Source of the DNA: Kitasatospora sp. NBC_00374 | GTDB taxonomy: Bacteria > Actinomycetota > Actinomycetes > Streptomycetales > Streptomycetaceae | Length of the DNA: 64,000 bases | Assembly: GCF_041434935.1 (NCBI RefSeq) | Contig: NZ_CP107964.1 | Span: 682,001-746,000 of the forward strand | Reading direction: 5' to 3' | Part shown: in pieces, positions 26,446 to 34,940 of the stretch | Layout of the letters: every line of letters begins with the position of its first letter | Position numbering within the stretch: position 1 is the first letter of the stretch | The notes under the pieces: model-generated | Told to the model about the DNA's origin: nothing | Databases searched by the model: none | The model's input: only the letters and a program-made list of their open reading frames with translations | Position numbers and translations under genes: made by a program

Positions 26446-28044
26446 ATGAGGCGACCGCACTGGCCGCGTCGGGTCTTCGCCCAGCTGCTGCTCAGCCAGA
26501 CGGTGGTCACGGTGGGAGTGAGCGCGGTGACCGCCGGGCTGTTCCTCGCCCCCGTCAGCCGTGAACTGGACCGGGACGCGATGCAGCGCGCGCTGTCCAT
26601 CGCCCAGGCGACCGCCACGGACGAGGTCCTCGCCCGGGCCGCGGCGGCCCGGGACACCGCCACCGCGCAGCGCAACGCGGAGCAGATCCGGCTGGCGACC
26701 GGCGCCAGTTTCGTGGTCGTCACCGACCTGGACGGGATCCGGCTGTCGCACACCGACCCGGCGAAGATCGGCTTCCGGGTCAGCACCGACCCCGGTCCCG
26801 CCCTGAACGGGCGCAGCGTGACCGCGATCGAGCTGGGCACGCTCGGCCGGACGGCGCGCGGCAAGGTCCCGCTGCGGCTGGCGGACGGCCGGATCGTCGG
26901 CGAGGTCTCGGTCGGGATCAGCGACGACTCGATCCGGCGCCGGCTGCTCGGCATGGCCACCGGCATCCTGCTGTGCGCCGGTGCGGGCCTGGCCGCCGGC
27001 ACGGTGGCGACCCTGGTACTGGCCCGGCGGCTGAAGCGGCGCACGCACAACATCGCGGTCGCCGACATCTCCGCGCTGCTGGTGGAGCGGGAGGCCATGC
27101 TGCACGGCATCCGGGAGGGCATGGTCGCCCTCGACGCCCGGGGCCGGATCCGGCTGGCGAACGACGAGGCGGTGCGGCTGCTGGCGCTGCCCGAGGACAG
27201 CACCGGCCGTCCGATCGAGCAGGCGCTGCCGCCCGGCCGGCTGGCGGAGATCCTGGCGGGCCGGATCGAGGGCACCGACCTGCCGGCCGTCCGGGACGAC
27301 CGGGTGCTGGTGGTGAACCGGATGGCGACCGCGGACGGCGGCGCGGTGGTGACCCTCCGGGACCGCACCGAACTGGAGTCGCTCGTCCGGGAGCTGGACA
27401 CCACGCGGAGCCTGACCGAGGCGCTGCGGGCCCAGGACCACGAGCACGCCAACCGGATGCACACGCTACTCGGCCTGCTGGAGCTCGGCCGCCACGAGCA
27501 GGCCGCGGAGTTCATCTCCGAGCAGTCCGGCTCGCACGCCGCCGTCGCCGCCGCGATCGCCGGGCAGGTGCAGGACCCGCACGTGGCGGCGCTGCTGGCG
27601 GGCAAGGCGGCGGTGGCGGCCGAGCGGGGCGTCCGGCTGCTGATCGCCGCCGACACCCATCTGCCGGACGCGGCGGTGGACCCGCGCGCGCTGGTCACCG
27701 TGCTCGGCAATCTGGTCGACAACGCGCTCGACGCGCTCACCGGCGGCGAGGTCGAGGTGGGCCTGCGGGCCTGCGGCGCCACCCTGCTGGTCGAGGTCGC
27801 CGACAGCGGGCCCGGCATCCCGCCCGAGCTGCAGGAACGCATCTTCGAGGAGGGCTGGACCAGCAAGACCGCCCCGGCCCACCGTCCGCGCGGGCTGGGC
27901 CTCGCCCTGGTCCGCCGCCTGGTGGAGCGGACCGGCGGACGGATCGCCGTCGACCGCGGCCCTCTCGGCGGCGCCCGGTTCACCGTGGAGCTGCCCGAGG
28001 CCCTGCACCCGGACCGCACCCTGGCCCACCTGGAGGCACCGTGA
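26446..28044 (+). CDS. CitA/DcuS-type sensor histidine kinase
   Basis: A 532-residue membrane kinase. One membrane helix near residues 12-34, an extracellular PDC-like sensor domain of about 130 residues (VVVTDLDGIRLSHTDPAKIG is typical of the CitA/DcuS group), a second membrane helix at about 167-190, a PAS domain (MLHGIREGMVALDARGRIRLAN), the H-box DHEHANRMHTLLGLLELG and an HATPase domain (NLVDNALDA, DSGPGI, GLGLALV). This family senses citrate, malate or other carboxylates outside the cell. It overlaps the response regulator by 4 bases (GTGA). Confidence 0.94.
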   Translation: MRRPHWPRRVFAQLLLSQTVVTVGVSAVTAGLFLAPVSRELDRDAMQRALSIAQATATDEVLARAAAARDTATAQRNAEQIRLATGASFVVVTDLDGIRLSHTDPAKIGFRVSTDPGPALNGRSVTAIELGTLGRTARGKVPLRLADGRIVGEVSVGISDDSIRRRLLGMATGILLCAGAGLAAGTVATLVLARRLKRRTHNIAVADISALLVEREAMLHGIREGMVALDARGRIRLANDEAVRLLALPEDSTGRPIEQALPPGRLAEILAGRIEGTDLPAVRDDRVLVVNRMATADGGAVVTLRDRTELESLVRELDTTRSLTEALRAQDHEHANRMHTLLGLLELGRHEQAAEFISEQSGSHAAVAAAIAGQVQDPHVAALLAGKAAVAAERGVRLLIAADTHLPDAAVDPRALVTVLGNLVDNALDALTGGEVEVGLRACGATLLVEVADSGPGIPPELQERIFEEGWTSKTAPAHRPRGLGLALVRRLVERTGGRIAVDRGPLGGARFTVELPEALHPDRTLAHLEAP

Positions 28045-28730
28045 TCGACGTACTGGTGGTGGACGACGACTTCCGGGTCGCCGAGGTGCATGCCGCGTAC
28101 GTGGCCAAGGTCCCCGGTTTCCGGGTGACCGGGACGGCGCACAGCGCCGCCGAGGCGCTGGCCGCGCTGGAGCGCCGCCCGGTGGACCTCCTCCTGCTGG
28201 ACCACCACCTGCCGGACGAGACCGGGCTGGCGCTGGTCCGCCGGATGCGCGCGGCCGGGATCGGCTGCGACGTGATGATGGTGACGGCCGCCCGCGACGT
28301 CTCCACCGTGCACGCGGCCATGCAGCACGGCGCTCTGCAGTACCTGGTCAAGCCGTTCGCGTTCGCCGGGCTGCGGGAGAAGCTGGTCGCGTACGCGCAG
28401 CTGCGCCACGCGCTCGCCGGGCCGGCCGCGCGCGAGGCCGGACAGGACGAGGTGGACCGGCTGTTCGCCACCATGCGCAGCGCCGCCTCCCCCGTCGCGC
28501 ACCTGCCCAAGGGGCACTCGGCCCCGACCACCGACCTGGTCCTGGGCGCCCTGCGGCGGGCGGGCCGCCCGCTGTCCGCGCAGGAGGTCGCCGACGAGAC
28601 CGGGCTGAGCCGCTCGACCGCGCAGCGCTACCTCAAGCAGCTCGAGCGCGACAGCCGGCTGCGGCTCAGCCTGCGCTACGGGGACACCGGCCGGCCGGAG
28701 CACCGGTACGTGCTGCCCGGGAGGCGGTGA
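28041..28730 (+). CDS. CitB/DpiA-type response regulator
   Basis: A 229-residue partner of the kinase at 26446. Receiver domain with acidic pocket D8-D10, phosphoacceptor D54 (LLLLDHHLPDETG), T/S in VTA and K in YLVKPF. The C-terminal output domain holds a helix-turn-helix (LSAQEVADETGLSRSTAQRYLKQL), as in CitB-family regulators. The GTG start overlaps the kinase stop. It may control the divergent ABC importer, as members often regulate transport of the sensed acid. Confidence 0.94.
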   Translation: MIDVLVVDDDFRVAEVHAAYVAKVPGFRVTGTAHSAAEALAALERRPVDLLLLDHHLPDETGLALVRRMRAAGIGCDVMMVTAARDVSTVHAAMQHGALQYLVKPFAFAGLREKLVAYAQLRHALAGPAAREAGQDEVDRLFATMRSAASPVAHLPKGHSAPTTDLVLGALRRAGRPLSAQEVADETGLSRSTAQRYLKQLERDSRLRLSLRYGDTGRPEHRYVLPGRR

Positions 28731-28770
28731 CCGGCGTTCGGGCGGGGACGGCGAGGCGGGATCCGCGGAA

Positions 28771-28793
28771 GGCGATCCGGTCGCAGGATCGCC
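28771..28793. terminator. Bidirectional hairpin after two-component system
   Basis: GGCGATCC (28771-28778) pairs with GGATCGCC (28786-28793), between the convergent regulator and YbdK genes. Confidence 0.6.
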
Positions 28794-28816
28794 GGTGAGC
28801 GGCCCCCCGGTGGCCG

Positions 28817-29914
28817 TCAGCCCGCGACGGTGCAGTCCAGCAGGTGCTTCGTCAGGCCTTTCCGGCCGGACTCGCGGAACCAGCGGCGTTGGCGGTCGGC
28901 GCCGGTGCCCGCAGCGGTGAAGTCCTGCCAGAGCCGGTCGACGGCGCTGGTGTCGCCGGTGAGGTCCAGCCCTGGCGCGAGGTACTCCCGGAGTTCGTCC
29001 AGCACGGCGCCGGCGGGGCGGGCGGCGCCGTCGCGCGCGGAGATCAGGGTGGTGGCGAGGCCGTCGTGGGCGGCGTGCCAGACGGCCGCGCGCAGGAGCT
29101 CCTCGGGCGGGTCCGGACGCGGCTCGCCGCGGCGCTCGGCGAGCAGGGCGGCGGCGACCAGGCCGCGGATCACTCCGGCGAACAGCTCGGCGTCGGCCAC
29201 CGTCAGCTGGACGTCGGCGGCGCGCACCTCGACGGTGGGGTAGCGCTCGGAGAGCCTGGCCATCCAGTAGAGCCGGCCGGGGTCGCGGATCACCCCGGTG
29301 TCCAGCAGCGCGCGGACCCGGCGGCGGTAGTCCGCGGCGTCCCGGAAGGACGGCGGCGGGCCGCTGACCGGCCAGCGGTCGAAGTGGATGGTGCGCCAGC
29401 TCGCGAACTCGGTGTCGGCACCGGACCACAGCGGGGAGTTCCCGGTCATCGCGACCAGGACCGGCAGCCAGGGCCGGATCCGGTCGAGTGCGGCGACCCG
29501 CTCGTCCTCGTCCTCGACGCCGACGTGGACGTGCATGCCGTTCAGCATCAGGTCGTCGACCACTTGCGGGGCCTGCGCCCGGGCGGTGCGGTAGCGGTCC
29601 TGGTCGGTGACCGGGACCGGCCCGTCGGCGGCGAACGGCGCTCCGCCGACCGCGACGATCCGGCAGCCCCACTGGGCGGCGGACGCGTTCAGGGCCGCCC
29701 GCATCCGGCGCAGGTGCCGGGCGGCGGCGGCCAGGTCGTGGCAGACGGGTGTGGCGACCTCCAGCTGGACCTGCAGCAGTTCGTGCTGGGCCTCGCTCGG
29801 CCGGAGGGCGGGGCGCAGGTCTGCGGCGAGCAGGACCTCCTCGGCGCGGGGTACCGGCGCGCCGGTGGCCGGATCGACCAGCAGGTACTCTTCCTCGACT
29901 CCGAAGGTCAGCAT
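28817..29914 (-). CDS. YbdK-family carboxylate-amine ligase / glutamate-cysteine ligase (copy 1)
   Basis: A 365-residue enzyme of the GCS2/YbdK family. It starts with the FGVEEEYLLVD signature, contains NGMHVHVGV (metal and ATP site) and WLPVLVAMTGNSPLW. By family it would ligate an amine to the gamma-carboxylate of glutamate in an ATP-dependent way (weak glutamate-cysteine ligase activity). Actinobacteria use mycothiol, so the physiological product is open. The ATG is at the signature itself, giving the usual length. A divergent paralogue lies at 48296. Confidence 0.92.
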   Translation of the reverse strand: MLTFGVEEEYLLVDPATGAPVPRAEEVLLAADLRPALRPSEAQHELLQVQLEVATPVCHDLAAAARHLRRMRAALNASAAQWGCRIVAVGGAPFAADGPVPVTDQDRYRTARAQAPQVVDDLMLNGMHVHVGVEDEDERVAALDRIRPWLPVLVAMTGNSPLWSGADTEFASWRTIHFDRWPVSGPPPSFRDAADYRRRVRALLDTGVIRDPGRLYWMARLSERYPTVEVRAADVQLTVADAELFAGVIRGLVAAALLAERRGEPRPDPPEELLRAAVWHAAHDGLATTLISARDGAARPAGAVLDELREYLAPGLDLTGDTSAVDRLWQDFTAAGTGADRQRRWFRESGRKGLTKHLLDCTVAG

Positions 29915-30202
29915 GGCGCTGCGACTACCCCGGCTCCGCCGGCCGAATCGTCCGGTGCCCCGGTTGGGGCAGCACCGCCCCCGGGCCGTCGGTCGTCGTC
30001 AGGCCCGGGAGCCGGCTGCCGAGGCCGGAACCCGGGGGGAGGGAATTCGGCCTCGAAGGCTCGTCTGACCGCTGCGGGCGGTCTCAAACACCTCGGTCTC
30101 CGCGGGTTCGCCGTGCCGTTCCGGGGCAGGCGAGCGGCGGCGGCGCGACGTGACCGTGCGCCGCACCCGAGTCCGTTGCGCACCGACCGGAGGCTGGTAG
30201 CG

Positions 30203-30616
30203 ATGAAACCCGAAGACGACGACCGGCACAGCAGCCCCGGGGCGAGCGGCACCGCCGCCCACCCCGGACTCGGCACCCCCGTACCGGACGACCCGGAGCT
30301 GCTGCTCGGGGACGCCCTGGCCGCCCAGGACCTGCTGGGCCTCGGGCAGGCGGAGCCCGCCGGCCGTGACCACTCCCTGCTGGAGCGGGCCCGCGACTCG
30401 GTCGGGCAGGCCACGGCCGCGGCGGTCCACGCCGGTGACGCCGGCCTCAACCGGGTCAGGCAGGCGGCGGAACGGGCCCGCGCCGGGCATCCGCTGGACG
30501 GGGACGACGGCTGGGAGACGGCCGCTCCGCCGGCCCGGCGGAGCCCGTACCTGCTCGCCGCGGGGCTGACGGCCGGCGCGCTGATCGCCTGGGCGGTCCT
30601 GCGGCACCGGCGCTGA
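30203..30616 (+). CDS. Small hypothetical protein with C-terminal membrane anchor
   Basis: A 137-residue protein. The first 100 residues are acidic, disordered-looking and rich in Pro, Asp and Gly, with a helical stretch (LLERARDSVGQATAAAVHAG). The last 25 residues form a single membrane helix (YLLAAGLTAGALIAWAVL) and an Arg/His tail, so it is probably tail-anchored. GGAGG lies 9 bases before the ATG. It is the first gene of a short unit with the Pro-rich microprotein. Function unknown. Confidence 0.65.
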   Translation: MKPEDDDRHSSPGASGTAAHPGLGTPVPDDPELLLGDALAAQDLLGLGQAEPAGRDHSLLERARDSVGQATAAAVHAGDAGLNRVRQAAERARAGHPLDGDDGWETAAPPARRSPYLLAAGLTAGALIAWAVLRHRR

Positions 30617-30649
30617 ACCCCGGCCACCACCGTCAGAGGAGAGTCCACG

Positions 30650-30862
30650 ATGACCCGTGCCACCGATCCCGTCCCGCCGAACCCGACCCCCGCGCCCGGC
30701 CCGGGCGGGCCCGGCCCCGGTCCGCTGCCGGGCCCGGCGCCGACCCCGGGCGGGCCCGATCCGGTACCGCCGGCTCCCGGGCCGTCGGAGCCGGACCCGT
30801 GGCCGCCCGCGCCGCCGGCCCCGCTGCCCGGCCCCGAGCCGGTGCTGCCGACCGGCGGCTGA
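30650..30862 (+). CDS. Proline-rich microprotein (similar to 59518 gene)
   Basis: A 70-residue peptide with about 45 percent Pro and many Gly, carrying PGPGPLPGPAPTPGGPDPVP-type repeats and no hydrophobic segment. It has an excellent ribosome binding site (AGAGGAGAGTCC), which is the main reason to believe it is translated. A similar microprotein with an equally strong site lies at 59518. Probably disordered; function unknown. Confidence 0.55.
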   Translation: MTRATDPVPPNPTPAPGPGGPGPGPLPGPAPTPGGPDPVPPAPGPSEPDPWPPAPPAPLPGPEPVLPTGG

Positions 30863-30887
30863 CGCCCCGTCCGGACTCCCACCGCGC

Positions 30888-30936
30888 CGAGGACGGCGGC
30901 GCCCGACGCACCCCGCGTCGGGCGCCGCCGTCCTCG
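30888..30936. terminator. 22-bp perfect hairpin terminator
   Basis: Arms 30888-30909 and 30915-30936 are perfectly complementary with a 5-nt loop, between the Pro-rich microprotein and the convergent hypothetical gene. The longest perfect stem I found in the window. Confidence 0.85.
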
Positions 30937-30973
30937 TGCCGCCTCCGCACCGGTGGCCAGGGCGCGGGACGGG

Positions 30974-31300
30974 TCAGGGGCGGGTGTCGCTGTGACCGCA
31001 CACCCAGGCCAACGCGTCGTGCACGCCCTGGATGTACTCGCGGCCCACCGACGGACGGGTGGCAGCCTCCAGTTGGACCAGGGAGGCGTCCACCTCGGCG
31101 GTGAGCGCCTCCAGGCTGGGCACCCCGTCGGCCGCGGCGCCGGTCAGCGGTGCGGAGTGGGCCCGGCCCAGCGCCCAGCGGTAGGCCGCCAGGGCGCCCC
31201 GGCGCCGGGCGCCGTCCTCGGCGTCCCGGATCCGGTCGTGTGCCCGCGCCACTTCGGCGGCGGCGCGGACCCCGCTCCGGACGCCGTCAGGAATGACCAT
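30974..31300 (-). CDS. Hypothetical protein
   Basis: A 108-residue, mostly helical protein with no recognised domain. The start is supported by a strong GAGGAGGAGC site. It lies downstream of the CsbD and PRC-barrel genes on the same strand but is separated from them by a strong terminator. Stress-related context only. Confidence 0.65.
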   Translation of the reverse strand: MVIPDGVRSGVRAAAEVARAHDRIRDAEDGARRRGALAAYRWALGRAHSAPLTGAAADGVPSLEALTAEVDASLVQLEAATRPSVGREYIQGVHDALAWVCGHSDTRP

Positions 31301-31336
31301 GCCGCTCCTCCTCGTTCGCCGGTGTGTCCGCCAGAA

Positions 31337-31377
31337 GGGGCCGGGGCCGACCCGTGGTGCGGGTCGGCCCCGGCCCC
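31337..31377 (-). terminator. 17-bp hairpin terminator after csbD-like gene
   Basis: Arms 31337-31353 and 31361-31377 pair perfectly around GTGGTGC, 14 bp after the CsbD stop. Confidence 0.8.
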
Positions 31378-31390
31378 GGTGGCGGAGGGG

Positions 31391-31576
31391 TCAATGTCCG
31401 AGGACGTCCTTCGCGGTGTCCTTGAGCTTCTCCCCGGCCTGCTTGGCGTCGCCCTTGGCCTGGTCGGCCCGGCCCTCCGCTTCGAGGCGCTCGTTGCCGA
31501 CCGCGCGGCCGGCGGTCTCCTTCGCCTTGCCCTTGAGCTTGTCGGCGGCGTTCTCGGCCTTGTCACTCGTGCCCAT
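31391..31576 (-). CDS. CsbD-family stress protein
   Basis: A 61-residue, highly charged, Lys/Glu/Asp-rich protein matching the CsbD family (DKAENAADKLKGKAKETAG, then a repeat of the same pattern). Such proteins belong to SigB-type general stress regulons in Gram-positive bacteria; the biochemical role is unknown. GGAGGATCC precedes the ATG. Between PRC-barrel gene and terminator. Confidence 0.88.
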   Translation of the reverse strand: MGTSDKAENAADKLKGKAKETAGRAVGNERLEAEGRADQAKGDAKQAGEKLKDTAKDVLGH

Positions 31577-31639
31577 GAGGGATCCTCCAGGTTCGGTGTC
31601 GTGCGGTGGGTGCGGTGGTGCGGTCCGGTGGGCCTCGGC

Positions 31640-31999
31640 TCACCGGACCGGCGGGTACCCGCCGAGGTAGTAGCCGCCGACCAGGTCGAAGTAGGCGGGG
31701 TCCTCGGTGTGCGTCTCCGGCTGGAATTCCGGTGCGTGCTTGATCTGCTCCCTGGTCCGGTCGACCCAGACCTTCCGCTCCTCGGTGTCGATTCGGGTGA
31801 CGGTGCCCGCCGGGAGCAGCACCTGCCTGCCGAAGATCCACACCCCGGTGTCGACGACCAGGTACGAGGAGTCGACCTCGACCGAGTGCCGGTCGACCTT
31901 GCCGATGTGCCCGTCGGTCGCCTCGACCTTGTAGCCCACCAGGTCGACGCCCTCGAAGCGACCGGCCGTCTCGTGGTAGTTCCAGATCTGCGTGCTCAT
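31640..31999 (-). CDS. PRC-barrel domain protein
   Basis: A 119-residue protein with an N-terminal PRC-barrel (DLVGYKVEATDGHIGKVDRHSVEV ... YLVVDTGVWIFGRQVLLPAGTV), the beta-barrel found in RimM and photosynthetic reaction centre H subunits, followed by a short Tyr/Gly-rich tail. Stand-alone PRC proteins are frequent in streptomycete stress loci. Good GGAAGG site. It is followed by csbD on the same strand, likely co-transcribed. Confidence 0.87.
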   Translation of the reverse strand: MSTQIWNYHETAGRFEGVDLVGYKVEATDGHIGKVDRHSVEVDSSYLVVDTGVWIFGRQVLLPAGTVTRIDTEERKVWVDRTREQIKHAPEFQPETHTEDPAYFDLVGGYYLGGYPPVR

Positions 32000-32022
32000 C
32001 CGGTCTTCCTTCCGTCGGTGGT

Positions 32023-32055
32023 GTCCGTGGGGTGTCCGTGGGGTGTCCGTGGGGC
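32023..32055. repeat. Three tandem 11-bp repeats
   Basis: TGTCCGTGGGG occurs three times in direct tandem just upstream of the PRC-barrel start. Slippage repeat, possibly in its promoter. A further set of GGTTCTCAC repeats follows at about 32122-32164. Confidence 0.9.
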
Positions 32056-32159
32056 CGCCGACCGGCTGCCGCCGGCGCGGGCCGGTCCCGGCGACCTCAC
32101 GAACCGCGCCTGCCCCGCCGTCCGGTTCTCACACGGCCCGGTTCTCACGGAACCGGTTC

Positions 32160-32495
32160 TCACGCCGGCTGCCGCCGGTCGGCGGGCTCGCGCACCGGGC
32201 CCTGCTCGGCCCGGTCGGGACGGACCGGGCCGAGCAGGACCCGGCGTTCGTCCTCGCTCAGGCCACCCCACACGCCGTACGGTTCGCGGGCCGCCAGCGC
32301 GTAGTCGAGGCACTGCGCGCGGACCGGGCAGCGGGCGCAGACGCGTTTGGCGGCCGCGTCGCGACGGTCGTGCGGGCCGCCGCGCTCGCCGGGCGGGTGG
32401 AAGAAGAGGGCGCTGTCCAGCTCGCGGCAGGCGGCGTCCGCCTGCCAGCCCCAGTACAGCTCGAACGGGCCGGGCAGCCGGGATATGTCGGTCAT
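32160..32495 (-). CDS. WhiB-family iron-sulfur regulator
   Basis: A 111-residue WhiB-like protein. Four conserved cysteines, C23, C53, C56 and C62 (CARCPVRAQC), bind a 4Fe-4S cluster; the G-[VI]-W-G-G turn (YGVWGGLS) follows. Wbl proteins bind sigma factor region 4 and tune development, redox and antibiotic responses. The C-terminal tail is rich in Arg, Pro and Glu. The ATG at 32495 has GGAGG 9 bases upstream. The subfamily cannot be fixed by eye. Confidence 0.92.
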   Translation of the reverse strand: MTDISRLPGPFELYWGWQADAACRELDSALFFHPPGERGGPHDRRDAAAKRVCARCPVRAQCLDYALAAREPYGVWGGLSEDERRVLLGPVRPDRAEQGPVREPADRRQPA

Positions 32496-32679
32496 CGGTC
32501 CGGACCTCCTCGCGGGATCGGGGAGTGGCCGCGGGTGTCGGGGGCCGCGGTCTCCTGCGCCTGCCCTGGTCACCCCGGTTGAACCGCGTCGGGCCGGGCC
32601 GTTCCGCACGGGATCCGCCCGGCGGCGGGATCCGGGGATCCCGCCGCCGGGCGGCGGACGGACGTGCGGTCGGGGCCGG

Positions 32680-33819
32680 TCAGCCGCGCTGCCAGGCCTC
32701 GGCGAGCAGGTCGAACGAACGGACCCGGTCCCGGTGGTCGTGGGTGATCGTGGTGACCAGGAGCTCGTCGGCGCCGGTCGCCTGCCGGAGCACCTCCAGC
32801 CGCTCGACGACGGTCCGCGAGGATCCGGCGAACTGGGTCCGGATCCGGTCCTCGACCAGGGCGCGCTGCCCGTCCGTCCACGGGTGGGCGGCGGCCTCCT
32901 CGGGGGTGGGGAAGGGGATCGCGCCCTGGCCGGAGCGGATGCTGTGCACCCACAGCCCGTACGGCGAGGCGAGGTGCCGGGCCGTCTCGTCGTCCTCCGC
33001 CACCACGACGTCGGCGGAGACCAGCACATACGGCTCGGTCAGCCGCGCGGACGGCCGGAAGGCCTTGCGGTAGGCGGCCACGGCCTCCAGGACGGTGGCG
33101 GGGCTGACGTGGTAGTTGGCGGCGAACGGCAGTCCGAGCGCACCCGCCGTCTCGGCGCTGACGCCGGCGCTGCTGCCCAGCACCCACACCTCCAGGTCCG
33201 CTCCCTCACCGGGGACGGCGTGCGCCTCGATCCCCTGCGGGGTGCGGTGGTCACCGCGCAGCAGGGCGAGGATGGTGTCCAGCTGCTCGCCGTACTCCAC
33301 GGGCTCCGACCCCGGGAACTGGACCAGGCCGGTGTAGCGCGCGAACAGCGGCGAGCCGATCAGGCTGCTGAAGTCGTACGGCGCCGGGATGAGCAGGCCT
33401 TCGGGGGTGTACCGGGGCTCGGTCGGGCGCACCGCGGGCGGGGCCGCCGGGGCGGGGGTGCCGGGACGGGGTGCCCGGAAGCCGGAGCGGCCGAGGCCCA
33501 GGTCGATCCGGCCCGGGTGCAGCGCGTCCAGCACGCCGAACTCCTCGACCACCGACAGGGCGGTGCGGTGGCCCAGCTGGACGGCGCCGGCGCCGACCCG
33601 GATCCGCTCGGTGGCGGCCGCGACCAGCTGGATGAGCAGGGCCGGGGCCACCCCGGCGACACCGGTGGTCAGGTGGTGTTCGGCCAGCCAGTACCGCCGG
33701 TAGCCGGCGGCCTCGGCCCGCCGGGCCAGGTCGACGGTGTTGCGCAGCGCCTGGCCGGCGGTGGAGCCCGAGCTGATCGGGGCCAGGTCGAGGACGGAGA
33801 GCGGGACCCGGCCGGTCAT
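32680..33819 (-). CDS. LLM-class flavin-dependent oxidoreductase (luciferase-like, type 1)
   Basis: A 379-residue member of the luciferase-like monooxygenase superfamily with the MsnO8-type start LSVLDLAPISSGSTAGQAL and AEHHLTTGVAGVAPALLIQ. FMN-dependent members often attack alkane sulfonates or related compounds. It is the last of four consecutive flavin enzymes, overlapping the previous one by 4 bases (ATGA). An Ala/Pro insertion near residue 125 looks linker-like. Together with the leader peptide and cystathionine beta-synthase this suggests organosulfur use. Confidence 0.9.
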   Translation of the reverse strand: MTGRVPLSVLDLAPISSGSTAGQALRNTVDLARRAEAAGYRRYWLAEHHLTTGVAGVAPALLIQLVAAATERIRVGAGAVQLGHRTALSVVEEFGVLDALHPGRIDLGLGRSGFRAPRPGTPAPAAPPAVRPTEPRYTPEGLLIPAPYDFSSLIGSPLFARYTGLVQFPGSEPVEYGEQLDTILALLRGDHRTPQGIEAHAVPGEGADLEVWVLGSSAGVSAETAGALGLPFAANYHVSPATVLEAVAAYRKAFRPSARLTEPYVLVSADVVVAEDDETARHLASPYGLWVHSIRSGQGAIPFPTPEEAAAHPWTDGQRALVEDRIRTQFAGSSRTVVERLEVLRQATGADELLVTTITHDHRDRVRSFDLLAEAWQRG

Positions 33820-34940
33820 CCGGTGAGCCCCCCGTCGAACGCGGTGCCGCCCGGGGCGGAGGCGGCGGCGGGCCCGGCGGGAGCCACCCCCACCGGGCCC
33901 CAGGGCCACGGCGGGTCGGGGATCTCCCGGCGCAGCACCGGGGCGATCTCCGCCTGGAACAGCTCCAGGGAGGCCCGGTGCTCGGCGTCCTGAAGGCCGC
34001 CGGCCTCGGCCTGGACGTGCAGCACGGTGTGGCCCAGCTGCTCGTGGTAGCGGTGGACCTTCTCGATGATCTGCTGGGGGCTGCCGATCAGCGCGGAGCT
34101 GCGCTCGACGAAGTCCTCCAGGCTGGTGAAGACCGGTTCCAGGCCTGCGCGCCGGTGGAAGGCCAGGTAGCCCTCGAAGACCGGCCGGTAGGCGGCCACC
34201 GCCCGCTGCGAGGAGCGGGCGGTGTGGAAGCCGGCCGACCCGGCGCCGACCGTGGCAAGTGCCGGGTCGTGGCCGTAGTGCTCCCAGCGCTCCCGGTAGT
34301 GGCGGACGAGTTCGGCGTACGGCTCGATCGGGTTGGTGACGTTGGCGGAGAACAGCGGGTCGCCGTAGCGGGCGGCGAGGTCGACCGACTCCTTGCTGGT
34401 CGCGCTGCCGTGCCAGACCCGGATCGGTTGCTGGAGCGGGCGGGGCCACACCTCGGCCTCGGTCAGTTCCGGGCGGAACCGGGCCTTCGCGGTGACCCTG
34501 TCCTGGCGCCAGATCTGCCGGAACAGCTCGTAGCTCTCGGCGTTGCGGTCCCACTGGTCCTCGGGGGTGACCTGGAAGAGTTCGCGCTGCGCCGTCCCGT
34601 TGCCCTTGCCGATGATCAGGTCGAGGCGGCCGCCGGACAGGTGGTCCAGGGTGGCGTAGTCCTCGGCGGCGCGTACCGGGTCGAGCAGGCTGAGCGTGGT
34701 GACGGCGGTGAACAGCCGGATCCGGGAGGTCAGGGCGGCGATGTGGCCGAGCACCACCGGCGGCGAGGAGGAGATGAAGGGCCGCTCGTGGCGCTCGCCG
34801 ACGCCGAAGCCGTCGAACCCGAGCCGCTCGGCGAGCACGGCGTTGTCGATCACCTCCCGGAAGCGCTCGGTGGTGGGCTTCTGCACGCCCGTGACGGGAT
34901 CGGGGGCGTGCACGATCAGGGTGATGGCGAGGAACTTCAC
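33816..34940 (-). CDS. LLM-class flavin-dependent oxidoreductase (luciferase-like, type 2)
   Basis: A 374-residue flavin monooxygenase: RFREVIDNAVLAERLGFDGFGVGERHERPF, VVLGHIAALTSRIRLFTAVT and LDHLSGGRLDLIIGKGNG are the usual TIM-barrel strands with FMN contacts. The GTG start overlaps the upstream gene by 4 bases, and its stop overlaps the downstream start by 4. The Ala/Pro/Gly-rich last 40 residues may be disordered. Substrate unknown, sulfur context. Confidence 0.9.
   Translation of the reverse strand: MKFLAITLIVHAPDPVTGVQKPTTERFREVIDNAVLAERLGFDGFGVGERHERPFISSSPPVVLGHIAALTSRIRLFTAVTTLSLLDPVRAAEDYATLDHLSGGRLDLIIGKGNGTAQRELFQVTPEDQWDRNAESYELFRQIWRQDRVTAKARFRPELTEAEVWPRPLQQPIRVWHGSATSKESVDLAARYGDPLFSANVTNPIEPYAELVRHYRERWEHYGHDPALATVGAGSAGFHTARSSQRAVAAYRPVFEGYLAFHRRAGLEPVFTSLEDFVERSSALIGSPQQIIEKVHRYHEQLGHTVLHVQAEAGGLQDAEHRASLELFQAEIAPVLRREIPDPPWPWGPVGVAPAGPAAASAPGGTAFDGGLTG

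Noticed and set aside
26361..29672. 1100-codon minus-strand open frame through the two-component genes
   Set aside because: The kinase and regulator on the plus strand have all their motifs; the opposite frame is a GC artefact.
32023..32055. CRISPR-like repeat
   Set aside because: Only three 11-bp units in direct tandem without spacers; a slippage microsatellite.
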